This document shows positions 16,509-24,443 of a DNA stretch of 64,000 nucleotides, one piece after another (within the stretch, counting starts at the first letter, position 1; each line of letters opens with the position of its first letter). The translations under genes were made by a program, and so were the position numbers. Below the pieces are notes generated by a model that was given only the letters and a program-made list of their open reading frames with translations, searched no databases and was not told where the DNA came from. This DNA comes from Alphaproteobacteria bacterium (lineage in GTDB: Bacteria; Pseudomonadota; Alphaproteobacteria; Sphingomonadales; Sphingomonadaceae). The stretch covers positions 1 through 64,000 of the forward strand of contig JAUHWC010000007.1 of NCBI GenBank assembly GCA_030424845.1, read 5' to 3'.

Positions 16509-17600
16509 TCAGCCGCGCCGCCCCATCGTGCTGCGGGCAATCTTGCCGACCAGCGGGATCATTCCTGCATGGATCGCGCCCTGGTATGTCGACTCCACCC
16601 CAAGCTTCGCGCTGATACGCTTATGCGCCTCGTGCAGCGAGTGGTAGGGCAGGCTGGGCAGCAGGTGGTGCGTCGCGTGATAGCGCAGGCCCACAGGGGC
16701 CCAGAAACCGGCCACGATATTGGGCACGTTGACGCTGTCGAGATATTGCGCCGTCACCGTCATGCGTTCGCCGTCGTTCTCCCACAGGTGGGCGACAAGG
16801 GTGCGCAGCTGGTTGAACACCGCCACGGTGGAGGCAATGGCCATAGCCACCAGCAGCGGCTTCCAGCCCAGCCAGAACGGTGTCGTCAGCAGGAACATCG
16901 CCCAGATGCTGGCCCCGACCTGCTGCCAGGCAAACCAGCGGCGCTGCTCTTCCGTTTCCGGCGGGCGGCGGCGGAAATCGGGATTGATCGACAGCGAGGA
17001 CAGGCGCTCCCAGGCAAACTTGCGCACTGCCGGGATCAGCAGGCCGATGGGTGCGAGCACGCCCCAGCGGATCAGCAGGCCGATGGGTGCGAGCAGCGCG
17101 ATCAGGACGAAAACCGGCAGGCTCCACGGTTTCATCAGCGCCAGCGGCAGGTACTCCGGGTCCTCCGGCGTGCCATAGCGCATGCGCGAGTGGTGGATGG
17201 TGTGCACCTGCTCGTACATCAGGCTGGGGGTGAGCATGGGAATGCCGACCAGCAGGTTCCACGCCGTGCGGAAACCGGGCAGGGCATTGCGATGCAAATG
17301 GGTGATCTCGTGGATGAACAGCAGCGCGCGGTAGAGCGCCACGAAGCTGATGAAGGCGAAGGTGAGGGCCACCCAGGTGCTTTCCGCCAGGATCGCGCCG
17401 GCCAGCGTGGCATAGCCCACGGTTGCCGAAACCAGCATGTCCGGCCAGTAGATCTCCGGGCGGGCCGTGCTGATGTCGCGCGTCAACTCGGCCGCGGTGC
17501 GCAGCATGTCCATATCGTCCGGGATTTCGGACTTCTTCGGCGGCATCGCTGCCTGCGCCTTGCCGTTGCCGGCAGGTTCGATGGTGTCAAAAGCGGTCAT
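16509..17600 (-). CDS. Membrane fatty acid desaturase family protein
   Basis: The 363-residue membrane protein has the di-iron histidine boxes of fatty acid desaturases: HEITH, HTIHHSRMRYG and RYHATHHLLPSLPYHSLHEAH. At least four hydrophobic segments lie between them. It should introduce a double bond or hydroxyl into membrane lipids or carotenoid-type substrates; the regiospecificity is unknown. The gene contains a 36-base duplication (17033-17095) that repeats LAPIGLLI within a membrane segment. It is divergent from the GNAT-like gene. Confidence 0.85.
   Translation of the reverse strand: MTAFDTIEPAGNGKAQAAMPPKKSEIPDDMDMLRTAAELTRDISTARPEIYWPDMLVSATVGYATLAGAILAESTWVALTFAFISFVALYRALLFIHEITHLHRNALPGFRTAWNLLVGIPMLTPSLMYEQVHTIHHSRMRYGTPEDPEYLPLALMKPWSLPVFVLIALLAPIGLLIRWGVLAPIGLLIPAVRKFAWERLSSLSINPDFRRRPPETEEQRRWFAWQQVGASIWAMFLLTTPFWLGWKPLLVAMAIASTVAVFNQLRTLVAHLWENDGERMTVTAQYLDSVNVPNIVAGFWAPVGLRYHATHHLLPSLPYHSLHEAHKRISAKLGVESTYQGAIHAGMIPLVGKIARSTMGRRG
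17033..17095. repeat. 27-base direct repeat (36-base period) within desaturase gene
   Basis: The same 27 bases occur at 17033-17059 and 17069-17095. The period is 36, so the frame is kept and twelve residues are duplicated (LAPIGLLIRWGV). It lies in a hydrophobic part of the desaturase, and looks like a recent slippage duplication. Confidence 0.85.
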
Positions 17601-17745
17601 GGCGATGCTTCTGGATGGTCTCCTGCGGGCTTGCCTTGTCCTGTATCAAGGCCCGTCCCTTGCGTCAGTTGGCTTGACATCGCGCCCAAAGCACAAGCAG
17701 AGCGAACCGCGAATGAACGAACATATTTGCCCGGGGGCATAACGA

Positions 17746-18903
17746 GTGGTGGCAGACAAAATAGATATTGTGCCTGTTTCGGGCAAGGGTGAGCTCGCGA
17801 GGTTTATCGATCTCACTTATCGCTTGAATGCAAATGACCCGAACTGGGTGCCGCCGCTGCGTGCCGACATGGTCGAACTGCTCACCCCCGGGCGGAACCC
17901 GTTTCACGAACATGCCCGCATGCAATTGTTCCTCGCTCGCCGCGGGGGCAAGGACGTGGGCCGCATCTCCGCGCATATTGACGAGCTGGCGCTGACCCAG
18001 CCGGTCGAGCAGGGCATGGGTCCCGGCACCGGCATGTGGGGACTGCTGGAAGCGGAGGACGAGGCCGTTGCCCATGCGCTGATCGCTGCTGCCGAAGAGT
18101 GGCTGCGCGGCCAGGGCATGACCCGCGTGCTCGGCCCGATAAGCCTGTCGATCTGGGAGGAACCCGGCCTCCTGACGCTGGGCCATGACCATTCGCCGAT
18201 GGTGCTGATGGGCCATGACAACGCGGCCTATGAAGGCTGGGTGGAAAGCGCCGGCTATGGTGTCGCCAAGCGCCTGCTGACCTATGACCTCGAAGTGGAG
18301 GACGGCTTCCCGCCGATCGTCAACCGCATCGTCAAGTCAGGCGAGCGCAACGACAAGATCGTGGTCCGCAACGTCGACAAGAGCCAGTTCGAGCGGGATG
18401 CCGCGATCATCATCGATATCCTGAACGAGGCATGGTCGAAGAACTGGGGCTTCGTGCCTTTTACCGAGACCGAGAAGGCCTATGGCGCAAAGAAGCTGAA
18501 GCCGATCATTATCGAAGGGGCGAACATGATCGCCGAAATCGATGGTGAGCCGGTTGCCTTCATGATCAGCCTGCCTGACCTCAACGTGAAGCTGAAGGAC
18601 ATGGGCGGCAAGCTGTTCCCCTTCAATTGGGCCAAGCTCCTGTGGTGGCTGCGCAACCCGCAAAGCGAAGGTTTCCGCGTGCCGCTGATGGGGGTTGTCG
18701 GCAAATACCAGAACACCCGCATCGCCAGCCAGCTGGCCTTCATGATGATCGAATATATTCGCCGATATGCCGTGGCCAACCATGGGGCGAAGCGTGCCGA
18801 GATCGGCTGGATCCTCGAAGACAATCAGGGAATGGTTGCCATCGCCGATGCCATCGAGGCGAAGCAGAACCGCGAATACCAGATTTATTCCAAGCAACTG
18901 TAA
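17746..18903 (+). CDS. GNAT-fold-like protein of unknown substrate
   Basis: The 385-residue cytoplasmic protein has an N-terminal segment FIDLTYRLNANDPNWVPPLRADM followed by LFLARRGGKDVGRISAHID, the pattern of a family with a double GNAT-type acyltransferase fold. It is often database-labelled as dATP pyrophosphohydrolase without support that I know of. RVLGPISLSIWEEPGLLTLG and GVVGKYQNTRIASQLAFMMIE (an acyl-CoA-binding-type loop and helix) are well-conserved-looking segments. It starts at GTG 17746, with a second GTG next to it. The reaction is not known. Confidence 0.6.
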   Translation: MVADKIDIVPVSGKGELARFIDLTYRLNANDPNWVPPLRADMVELLTPGRNPFHEHARMQLFLARRGGKDVGRISAHIDELALTQPVEQGMGPGTGMWGLLEAEDEAVAHALIAAAEEWLRGQGMTRVLGPISLSIWEEPGLLTLGHDHSPMVLMGHDNAAYEGWVESAGYGVAKRLLTYDLEVEDGFPPIVNRIVKSGERNDKIVVRNVDKSQFERDAAIIIDILNEAWSKNWGFVPFTETEKAYGAKKLKPIIIEGANMIAEIDGEPVAFMISLPDLNVKLKDMGGKLFPFNWAKLLWWLRNPQSEGFRVPLMGVVGKYQNTRIASQLAFMMIEYIRRYAVANHGAKRAEIGWILEDNQGMVAIADAIEAKQNREYQIYSKQL

Positions 18904-18920
18904 TTTCGTTGCGCAATTCG

Positions 18921-18945
18921 GGAACGCTGGCGCGGCCTTTGCGTT
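18921..18945 (+). promoter_or_regulatory. EcfG-type stress promoter upstream of response regulator
   Basis: GGAAC (18921-18925), a 17-base spacer and GTT (18943-18945) match the alphaproteobacterial general-stress sigma factor EcfG consensus. It lies 47 bases before the response-regulator ATG. A matching site precedes phyR. Confidence 0.7.
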
Positions 18946-18991
18946 TCAGCTTGCGGGCGGCGTGTTGCCGCTGTCGGGAAACCCAACTGCA

Positions 18992-19423
18992 ATGGCAATC
19001 ATCAAGAAGGACAAGCCAGCGAAGGCACCCGGTCGCCGGGTGCTGGTGGTGGAGGACGATGCCGTCCTTGGCCTGGCGCTGGAGGCTGCCCTTCTCGATG
19101 CAGGGGCCGGGCAGGTCGTGATCGCGACGCGCATGGCCGATGCGATGGCCCAGCTGGACAAGCTGCGGCCCGATGCGCTGGTGCTGGATGTCCACCTTGC
19201 GGACCGGAACGATGGCTGGGCGATTGCCGAGCTGGCGACACTGCTCGGCTCGCGGCGTCCGCGGATCGCCTTTTCCACCGGCTCTCCCGACGAGATCCCG
19301 CGCGCCGTGAAGGAAATGGGCTGCGTTTTCGAAAAGCCCTATGACCCCGCGCAGTTGGCCGATGTGCTGCTCAACCAGAAGAAGACCGCCCTGATCGCAC
19401 GCCTCAAAGGCGCCCTGCGGTAG
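18992..19423 (+). CDS. Single-domain response regulator (possible SdrG-type stress regulator)
   Basis: The 143-residue protein is one receiver domain with a short basic N-terminal lead. Phospho-acceptor Asp66 lies in ALVLDVHLAD, the acidic pocket is Glu21-Asp22-Asp23 in VVEDDAVLG, and Lys115 lies in VFEKPYD. The switch region reads RIAFSTGSPDEIP, close to the FATG motif of alphaproteobacterial FAT GUY receivers such as SdrG of Sphingomonas, which modulate the general stress response. An EcfG-type promoter precedes it, and phyR is next downstream. The SdrG link is my inference. Confidence 0.8.
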   Translation: MAIIKKDKPAKAPGRRVLVVEDDAVLGLALEAALLDAGAGQVVIATRMADAMAQLDKLRPDALVLDVHLADRNDGWAIAELATLLGSRRPRIAFSTGSPDEIPRAVKEMGCVFEKPYDPAQLADVLLNQKKTALIARLKGALR

Positions 19424-19498
19424 GATTGGCCCGAAGGCTCTTTTGCTGCCTGCGAGGCCGGATTGCTGCCAGCCCTAATAAGCCAGCTCTAATAAGAA

Positions 19499-19527
19499 GC
19501 CCCCCGCTCGGTTGGCGAGCGGGGGGC
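19499..19527. terminator. GC-rich perfect hairpin, possible terminator
   Basis: GCCCCCCGCTCG pairs fully with CGAGCGGGGGGC over a GTTGG loop, 75 bases past the response-regulator stop. Only GTT follows on the plus strand, so it is a weak intrinsic terminator at best. Confidence 0.5.
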
Positions 19528-19651
19528 GTTCGGGATCGTGTCACCACCGTTTGGACGGGAGGGGGTGTCTGTGGTGACATTGGCAGAAACGCGGAGTTTC
19601 AAGATGGGTTCCCGCATCGGCAGAAAATTCTTTCTTCACCCGCTGCGGCCT

Positions 19652-19741
19652 GGCGAGCTGTTGCAGGGCGAGCCGTTGCAGGGCGAGCCGTTGCAGGGCG
19701 AGCTGTTGCGGGGCGAGCTGTTGCGGGGCGAGGGGTTGCAA
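19652..19741. repeat. Six-copy 15-base tandem repeat upstream of phyR
   Basis: Six consecutive units of the form GGCGAGCYGTTGCRG (19652, 19667, 19682, 19697, 19712, 19727) are present. Units 2 and 3 are identical, 4 and 5 are identical, and the last is degenerate. Homogenised pairs suggest slippage and a copy number that may vary between strains. The array ends 48 bases before the phyR promoter. Confidence 0.9.
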
Positions 19742-19789
19742 TTGCCGGGCTCTGCCTGTCTTTGGGGCCAACAATCTGCTGAATCGGCC

Positions 19790-19814
19790 GGAACCCGTTC
19801 GGCCAAGCCGCGTT
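19790..19814 (+). promoter_or_regulatory. EcfG-type stress promoter of phyR
   Basis: GGAAC (19790-19794), a 17-base spacer and GTT (19812-19814) lie 36 bases before the phyR start. Autoregulation of phyR through EcfG is established in other alphaproteobacteria. Confidence 0.75.
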
Positions 19815-19849
19815 CATTTCGCAAGGATCAACCGGGAAGGTAACTATTC

Positions 19850-20644
19850 ATGTCCATCGGTGCCGAAGTCGCCGCACATCTCCCCTATCTGCGTCGCTAC
19901 GCCCGCGCCCTGACCGGATCGCAGGCCAGCGGCGATGCCTTCGTGAAGCAGACGCTGGAAGCCGCGCTGACTGACGAGGCAGTGGCGGAAAGCCTGCGCG
20001 GTGGCCGCGTGCCGCTCTATGCCGCCTTCAACAAGCTGTGGGCCAGTGCCCACATGGAAGTGACCGGAGAGCCCGCCGCTGCATCGCTTCACGAAGCGGC
20101 TGCGCAAAGCCAGCTGTGCAAGGTGACGCCGCTCAATCGCCAGGCATTGCTGTTGACCACGGTGGAGGATTTTACGGCCGAAGAAGCCGGCGTGATCATG
20201 GGTGTGCCGGCTGCCGATGTGGATGCGCTGGTCCGTGAATCCGTGGCGGAGATCGACAGGGAAAGCGCCACCAGCGTCCTGATCATCGAGGACGAGCCGC
20301 TGATCTCGATGCAGCTTGAAGACCTTGTCCGCTCGCTGGGTCACGAGATTTGCGGCACTGCCGCCACGCGCACGCAGGCACAGGAAGTGGTTGCCGAGAA
20401 GATGCCCGGCCTGGTGCTGGCCGATATCCAGCTGGCCGACGGGTCAAGCGGCCTCGATGCCGTGGACGACATCCTGGCAAACGCCACCGTCCCGGTGATC
20501 TTCATCACGGCCTATCCCGAACGCCTGCTGACCGGGGACCGGCCGGAGCCGACCTACCTCATCACCAAGCCCTTCCAGGAAGACACGGTGCGTGCCGCGA
20601 TCAGCCAGGCGCTGTTCTTCGGTTCCAGCAGCCCGATTTCCTGA
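19850..20644 (+). CDS. phyR: General stress response anti-anti-sigma regulator PhyR
   Basis: The 264-residue protein has the PhyR arrangement: a sigma-factor-like N-terminal part (residues 5-130, with LPYLRRYARALTGSQASGDAF and FTAEEAGVIMGVPAADVDALV) and a C-terminal receiver (residues 142-260). Phospho-acceptor is Asp192 in VLADIQLADGSSG, with Thr220 in VIFITAYPERLL and Lys240 in LITKPFQ. When phosphorylated, PhyR binds the anti-sigma factor NepR and frees EcfG. Neither nepR nor ecfG nor a PhyR kinase lies within the window, whereas nepR and phyR are often neighbours. An EcfG promoter precedes it. Confidence 0.95.
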   Translation: MSIGAEVAAHLPYLRRYARALTGSQASGDAFVKQTLEAALTDEAVAESLRGGRVPLYAAFNKLWASAHMEVTGEPAAASLHEAAAQSQLCKVTPLNRQALLLTTVEDFTAEEAGVIMGVPAADVDALVRESVAEIDRESATSVLIIEDEPLISMQLEDLVRSLGHEICGTAATRTQAQEVVAEKMPGLVLADIQLADGSSGLDAVDDILANATVPVIFITAYPERLLTGDRPEPTYLITKPFQEDTVRAAISQALFFGSSSPIS

Positions 20645-20663
20645 CAACAGGCGGGCGCAGGCG

Positions 20664-21032
20664 ATGGCGCGGCTCAAGCTCAAGGTGCAGCTCTACTGCG
20701 GGGACGAGATTGCCATCGGCCCGGGCAAGGCTGACCTGCTTGAAGCGATTGCCGAAACCGGATCGATTTCCGCCGCCGCGCGCGCGATGGGCATGAGCTA
20801 TCGCCGTGCGTGGCTGCTGGTGGATGTGATGAACCGCTGCTTCACTCACAAGCTCGTGGAAACGCGGCCGGGCGGGGGGAAGACGGCCGGTGCCGTCCTG
20901 ACCTCCGCTGGCGGGCAGGTGCTTGCCGCCTATCGCAGCCTTTCCGCGACCGTGGAGCAGGGCGCACTCGGGTCCCCCTACACGCAGATCGAGCAGCTCT
21001 TGCGGGACAGCCCGAAGCCTCCGGCCGGATAG
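20664..21032 (+). CDS. ModE-like winged-helix DNA-binding protein without molybdate domain
   Basis: The 122-residue protein matches the N-terminal DNA-binding half of ModE: LLEAIAETGSISAAARAMGMSYRRAWLLVDVMN, a LysR-like helix-turn-helix, then GGGKTAGAVLTSAGGQVLAAYRS. The molybdate-binding (TOBE/MOP) domains of full ModE are absent, so metal sensing is not expected from this chain alone. It follows phyR by 19 bases and may be cotranscribed. A single-subunit [2Fe-2S] protein of the molybdenum hydroxylase type occurs at 36544, but no direct link is shown. Confidence 0.75.
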   Translation: MARLKLKVQLYCGDEIAIGPGKADLLEAIAETGSISAAARAMGMSYRRAWLLVDVMNRCFTHKLVETRPGGGKTAGAVLTSAGGQVLAAYRSLSATVEQGALGSPYTQIEQLLRDSPKPPAG

Positions 21033-21201
21033 CCACAAGGGGCAGAGATTCGCGGTTTGCGCCGGGTTTCGCCAACATTTGGGCTTGTCACTGCGGCGAT
21101 GCACCGAATAGGAAGTCGTGGGAATCAAAATAGCCAGCGAGTCAATTCCGACTGGCGCTTGCGCGAGTGCCCGTACCCGTGCGCAGGCAGGAGAGGAAAC
21201 A

Positions 21202-22212
21202 GTGACAGAAATACCCAACGTTGATGAGCAACGCCGTGCCGAATGGCTGGCGCTGTATGAAAGAATGCTGCTGATCCGGCGCTCCGAGGAGCGCGTCGGC
21301 AAGGCTGCCCAGGCCGGCGAGATGCCTGGCGGCGTGCACCTTTACATCGGGCAGGAAGCCTCTGGCGTTGGTGCCTGCTCGGTTCTGGAAGACACCGACT
21401 TCATCACCAGCACCCATCGCGGCCACGGCCATTTCCTGGCCAAGGGTGGCGATGTGAAGGCCATGTTTGCCGAGCTGTGGGGCAAGCGCACCGGCATCTG
21501 CAAGGGCATGGGCGGTTCCATGCACGTGGCTGACGTGAGCAAGGGCATCCTGGGCGCCAACGGCATTGTCGGCGGCGGCATTGCCATTGCCAATGGCGCG
21601 GGCATGGGCATCAAGGTCGGCAAGGAAAAGGCCGTGTCGGTCTGCCTGTTCGGCGATGGTGCGGCGAACCAGGGCGTGCTGATGGAATGCCTCAACATGT
21701 CGATGGTCTGGAAGTTCCCGGTGATCTGGGTGCTGGAAAACAACGGCCTGTCCGAATTCACGATTACCGACAAGGTGACTGCCGGTGAGCAGACCGACCG
21801 CGCGCGTGCCGTTGGCATGCCTGCCGTCACGGTGGACGGGAATGACGTGATCGCCGTGCAGGAGGCGATGAAGGAAGCGGTCGATCGCGCCCGCGCAGGC
21901 GAAGGCCCCAGCTTCATCGAATGCAAGACCTACCGCATTCGCGGCCACCTGGAAGCGGAAGACGCGTTCCTGGGCGGTTATTCCTATCGCACGCAGGAAG
22001 AGATCGACGCGTGGAAGACGCCTGACAAGGACCCGATCCTGCGCTTTGCCTCGCGCCTGCTGGCCGAGGGCGGTGCGTCGCAGGCTGACCTTGACGAGAT
22101 CGAGGATCGCGTCAGCAAGCAGGTCGAGGAGGCGGTGGAGTTCGCCCTGGCGAGCGAGGATGCCGATCCCGAGCTGATTTTCGACATTACCTTCGCTGAC
22201 CAGCGTCCCTGA
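21202..22212 (+). CDS. Thiamine-diphosphate dehydrogenase E1 alpha subunit (acetoin/pyruvate type)
   Basis: The 336-residue subunit starts at GTG 21202 after a strong GGAGAGG site. The thiamine-diphosphate motif is VCLFGDGAANQGVLMECLNM ending in VLENNG, and other family regions are GVHLYIGQEASGVGAC, STHRGHGHFLAKGGD, GSMHVADVSKGILGANGIVG and YRIRGHLEAEDAF. It belongs to the AcoA/PdhA group, which decarboxylate 2-keto acids or cleave acyloins and transfer the acyl group to lipoamide. It heads a six-gene operon. The carrier is a free lipoyl protein, and no E2 follows. Confidence 0.88.
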   Translation: MTEIPNVDEQRRAEWLALYERMLLIRRSEERVGKAAQAGEMPGGVHLYIGQEASGVGACSVLEDTDFITSTHRGHGHFLAKGGDVKAMFAELWGKRTGICKGMGGSMHVADVSKGILGANGIVGGGIAIANGAGMGIKVGKEKAVSVCLFGDGAANQGVLMECLNMSMVWKFPVIWVLENNGLSEFTITDKVTAGEQTDRARAVGMPAVTVDGNDVIAVQEAMKEAVDRARAGEGPSFIECKTYRIRGHLEAEDAFLGGYSYRTQEEIDAWKTPDKDPILRFASRLLAEGGASQADLDEIEDRVSKQVEEAVEFALASEDADPELIFDITFADQRP

Positions 22213-22223
22213 GGAGCAAGAAC

Positions 22224-23213
22224 ATGGCAAAAATGCGCTATATCCAGGCGATCAACCAGGTGTTCCTCGACGAGATGGAACGCGACAAGAACATCATGCT
22301 GTTCGGCGAGGATGTCGAACTGGCGATCTTCGGTGACACGCGCGAGGTCTACAAGACCTTCGGCCCCGAGCGTGTCTACAACACCCCGATCTGCGAAAAC
22401 TCGCTGACCGGCATGGCCGTGGGCGCTGCCGCGGCAGGCCGCCGGGTGATCCTGCACCTGATGTTCGGCAACTTCGTGTATACCGGCATGGATGCGATTG
22501 CGCACCAGATGGCCAAGCTGCGGATGATGACCGGTGGCCAGATGGACCTGCCGATCACCGTGATCGCGGGCTATGGTGGCGGCCGCTCGCTGGCCGGCCA
22601 GCATTCCGACACGCCGTTTCCCGTGCTGATGAACATCGGCGGGGTGAACGTGGTGACTCCGGCAACCCCGGCTGATGCCAAGGGCCTGCTGACCACCGCC
22701 ATTCGCGGCAACAATCCCACCTTCTTCCTGGAGGCCAGCGGTCGCGGCGGTGACAGCGGGGAAGTGCCCGATGGCGAATACCTGGTGCCTTTCGGCAAGG
22801 CCACCGTTCACAAGGAAGGCAGTGACGTGACCATCTGCGCGATCGGCACGATGGTGCGCCCGGCACTGCGCGCGGCAAAGACGCTGGAAGCGGAAGGCAT
22901 TTCCGCCGAAGTGGTCGATCCGCGCACGCTGGTTCCGCTGGATGAGGACGGCATCGCCGCTTCGGTCAGCAAGACGGGCCGCCTGGTGCTGGTCGATGAG
23001 TGCAAGGACCGTTGCAGCGCCGCTTCGCACATCGCGGCGGTAATGGCGGACAAGTGCTTCGGTGACCTGAAGGCCCCGATCAAGCGCGTGACCGTGCCCA
23101 ACGTGTCGATGCCTTATGCGGGTGTCGCCGAAATGGCGATCTTCCCCACGCCTGAAAAGATTGTCGCCGCGGTCAAGTCCGTCACCGGTGAACTGGCAGG
23201 AGCAAGCGCATGA
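22224..23213 (+). CDS. Thiamine-diphosphate dehydrogenase E1 beta subunit
   Basis: The 329-residue transketolase-type beta subunit has MRYIQAINQVFLDEMERDKN, LFGEDVELAIFG, NTPICENSLTGMAVGAA, DAIAHQMAKLRMMTGGQMDLP, GQHSDTPFPVLMNIGGVNVV and a C-terminal half with EVVDPRTLVPLDEDGIAASV. It forms the heterotetramer with the alpha subunit. The gap to the alpha gene is 11 bases, and its last codons overlap the lipoyl gene at ATGA. Confidence 0.9.
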   Translation: MAKMRYIQAINQVFLDEMERDKNIMLFGEDVELAIFGDTREVYKTFGPERVYNTPICENSLTGMAVGAAAAGRRVILHLMFGNFVYTGMDAIAHQMAKLRMMTGGQMDLPITVIAGYGGGRSLAGQHSDTPFPVLMNIGGVNVVTPATPADAKGLLTTAIRGNNPTFFLEASGRGGDSGEVPDGEYLVPFGKATVHKEGSDVTICAIGTMVRPALRAAKTLEAEGISAEVVDPRTLVPLDEDGIAASVSKTGRLVLVDECKDRCSAASHIAAVMADKCFGDLKAPIKRVTVPNVSMPYAGVAEMAIFPTPEKIVAAVKSVTGELAGASA

Positions 23214-23452
23214 AGATCAAGCTCAAGCTCCCGCGCTATGGCATGAACATGGAAGAAGCCACGATCGTGAAGTGGCTGAAGCAGCCCGGCGATGCGATCA
23301 AGGAAGGCGATGGCCTGTACGAGATCGAGACCGAGAAGGTCACGCAGGTGGTGGAAGCCGTGGGCGATGGCACGATGGTGGAAATCCTCGTTCCGGAAGA
23401 CGAGATTGCCGAGGTGGGTGAAGCTGTCTGCGTGGTTGAAACCGCCGGCTGA
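23210..23452 (+). CDS. Stand-alone lipoyl-domain protein
   Basis: The entire 80-residue product is one lipoyl/biotinyl domain: IKLKLPRYGMNMEEATIVKW, KEGDGLYEIETEKVTQVVEA and VPEDEIAEVGEAVCVVE. Lys43 in ETEKV is the expected lipoylation site; biotin domains carry AMKM instead. E2 proteins normally join this domain to a subunit-binding domain and a catalytic core, both absent here with no frameshift visible. The overlap with the E1 beta stop implies tight coupling. It may act as a free acyl carrier for the E1, comparable to glycine-cleavage protein H. Confidence 0.88.
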   Translation: MKIKLKLPRYGMNMEEATIVKWLKQPGDAIKEGDGLYEIETEKVTQVVEAVGDGTMVEILVPEDEIAEVGEAVCVVETAG

Positions 23453-23496
23453 TCCCGCCTTCGGGCACCCAGAACTCCAGATTGACGGAGCAAGAA

Positions 23497-24378
23497 ATGT
23501 CGGAAGTTCCCATCCTCGGTTCCTTCTGGACGCTGGCAGAAGGCACCGCCCCCACCGGGCCGGATGTCTGCGCCCGCGATATCAGGACCCGTATCGAGAC
23601 CGCTGCCCGCGCCGGCTTTACCGGCATGGGTTTCTGGCACACCGATATCGCGGCCATCAAGGAACACACCAGCCTTGCCGACGTGCGCAAGATGCTGGAT
23701 GACAACGGCATCGTCCATGTCGAGATCGAATGGCTGAACGAGTGGTTCCGCACCGATGAACGCCGGGTGGAATCGGACAAGTGGCGGGCCTTGCTGCTTG
23801 ACGCGGCCCAGCAGCTTGGCGGTCGACACATCAAGATTGCCGACCTCGACAATCACGACGTGTCGGTCGAGCAGATGACACCGGCCTTCGCGGAGCTTTG
23901 CGCCGAGGCGGCAGACCATGGCACCAATGTGGTGTTCGAAATGCTGCCCAGCCAGTTTTCCAGCCTGCCTTCGCTCGACCTGGTGCTCAAGCTGGTGGAG
24001 GATTCCGGGGCCAGCAACGGCGGCGTCATGGTCGACAACCTGCATGTCCAGCGTTGCGGCATCGGTTTTGACGAGCTGGAAGCCAAGCTGGGCGCCAGCA
24101 ATGCCGTGATCGCCGTGGAAATCAATGACGGTTTCCTGGGTACGCCGCTGAAGTTCGAGGACACAGTGATCAACCGTCGCCTGCTGCCCGGCGATGGCGA
24201 GTTCGATATCGAAGGCTTCCTGCACGCGGTATGGAATGCCGGCTTCGATGGCCCCATCGGCGTCGAAACCATCAACGAGTATTTGCGCTACTGGCCGCTG
24301 GAGACCCTGGCGGAAGTGAGCTTTGCCAAGACCAGCGAAGTGATCAATGCCGCGCGCGCCAGCTGGAAGGGCAAGTAA
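23497..24378 (+). CDS. Sugar phosphate isomerase/epimerase-type TIM-barrel protein
   Basis: The 293-residue protein belongs to the xylose-isomerase-like TIM barrel family (AP endonuclease family 2 fold). RIETAARAGFTGMGFWHTD, NGIVHVEIEWLNEWF, GRHIKIADLDN, VVFEMLPSQF, GGVMVDNLHVQRCG, AVIAVEINDG and GPIGVETINEYLRYW give the eight-strand pattern and metal ligands (Glu, Asp, His). Relatives isomerise or dehydrate keto-sugars and inosose-like compounds. The start is ATG 23497 after GGAG; the substrate is unknown. Its position between the E1 and SDR genes suggests a step in the same pathway. Confidence 0.75.
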   Translation: MSEVPILGSFWTLAEGTAPTGPDVCARDIRTRIETAARAGFTGMGFWHTDIAAIKEHTSLADVRKMLDDNGIVHVEIEWLNEWFRTDERRVESDKWRALLLDAAQQLGGRHIKIADLDNHDVSVEQMTPAFAELCAEAADHGTNVVFEMLPSQFSSLPSLDLVLKLVEDSGASNGGVMVDNLHVQRCGIGFDELEAKLGASNAVIAVEINDGFLGTPLKFEDTVINRRLLPGDGEFDIEGFLHAVWNAGFDGPIGVETINEYLRYWPLETLAEVSFAKTSEVINAARASWKGK

Positions 24379-24443
24379 CCGCCAGCACTGAATGAGAGGC
24401 CCAGACGCCGCACGGGAATGCGGCGCGGGAGAGGAGAGATGCA

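Larger units (their letters stand above)
19424..19849. other. Spacer with hairpin, 15-base tandem repeats and phyR promoter
   Basis: I find no convincing gene in these 426 bases. From left to right the spacer holds a twice-occurring CTAATAAG, a GC-rich perfect hairpin (19499-19527), six 15-base tandem units (19652-19741) and the EcfG-type promoter of phyR (19790-19814). The usual PhyR partners nepR and ecfG are not here. Open frames across the repeats exist only because the unit length is a multiple of three. Confidence 0.7.

Noticed and set aside
19652-19741. CRISPR-like array
   Set aside because: Units are adjacent with no unique spacers and only 15 bases long; there are no cas genes.
19426-19843. 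Several overlapping frames through the 15-base repeats, on both strands
   Set aside because: The repeat unit is a multiple of three without stops, so all frames stay open. None has a plausible start with a ribosome site or a recognisable domain.
23210-23452. Lipoyl protein as a frameshifted E2 fragment
   Set aside because: All frames of the following 45 bases to the next gene lack any E2 sequence, and the next gene is an unrelated TIM barrel, so there is no broken E2 downstream.
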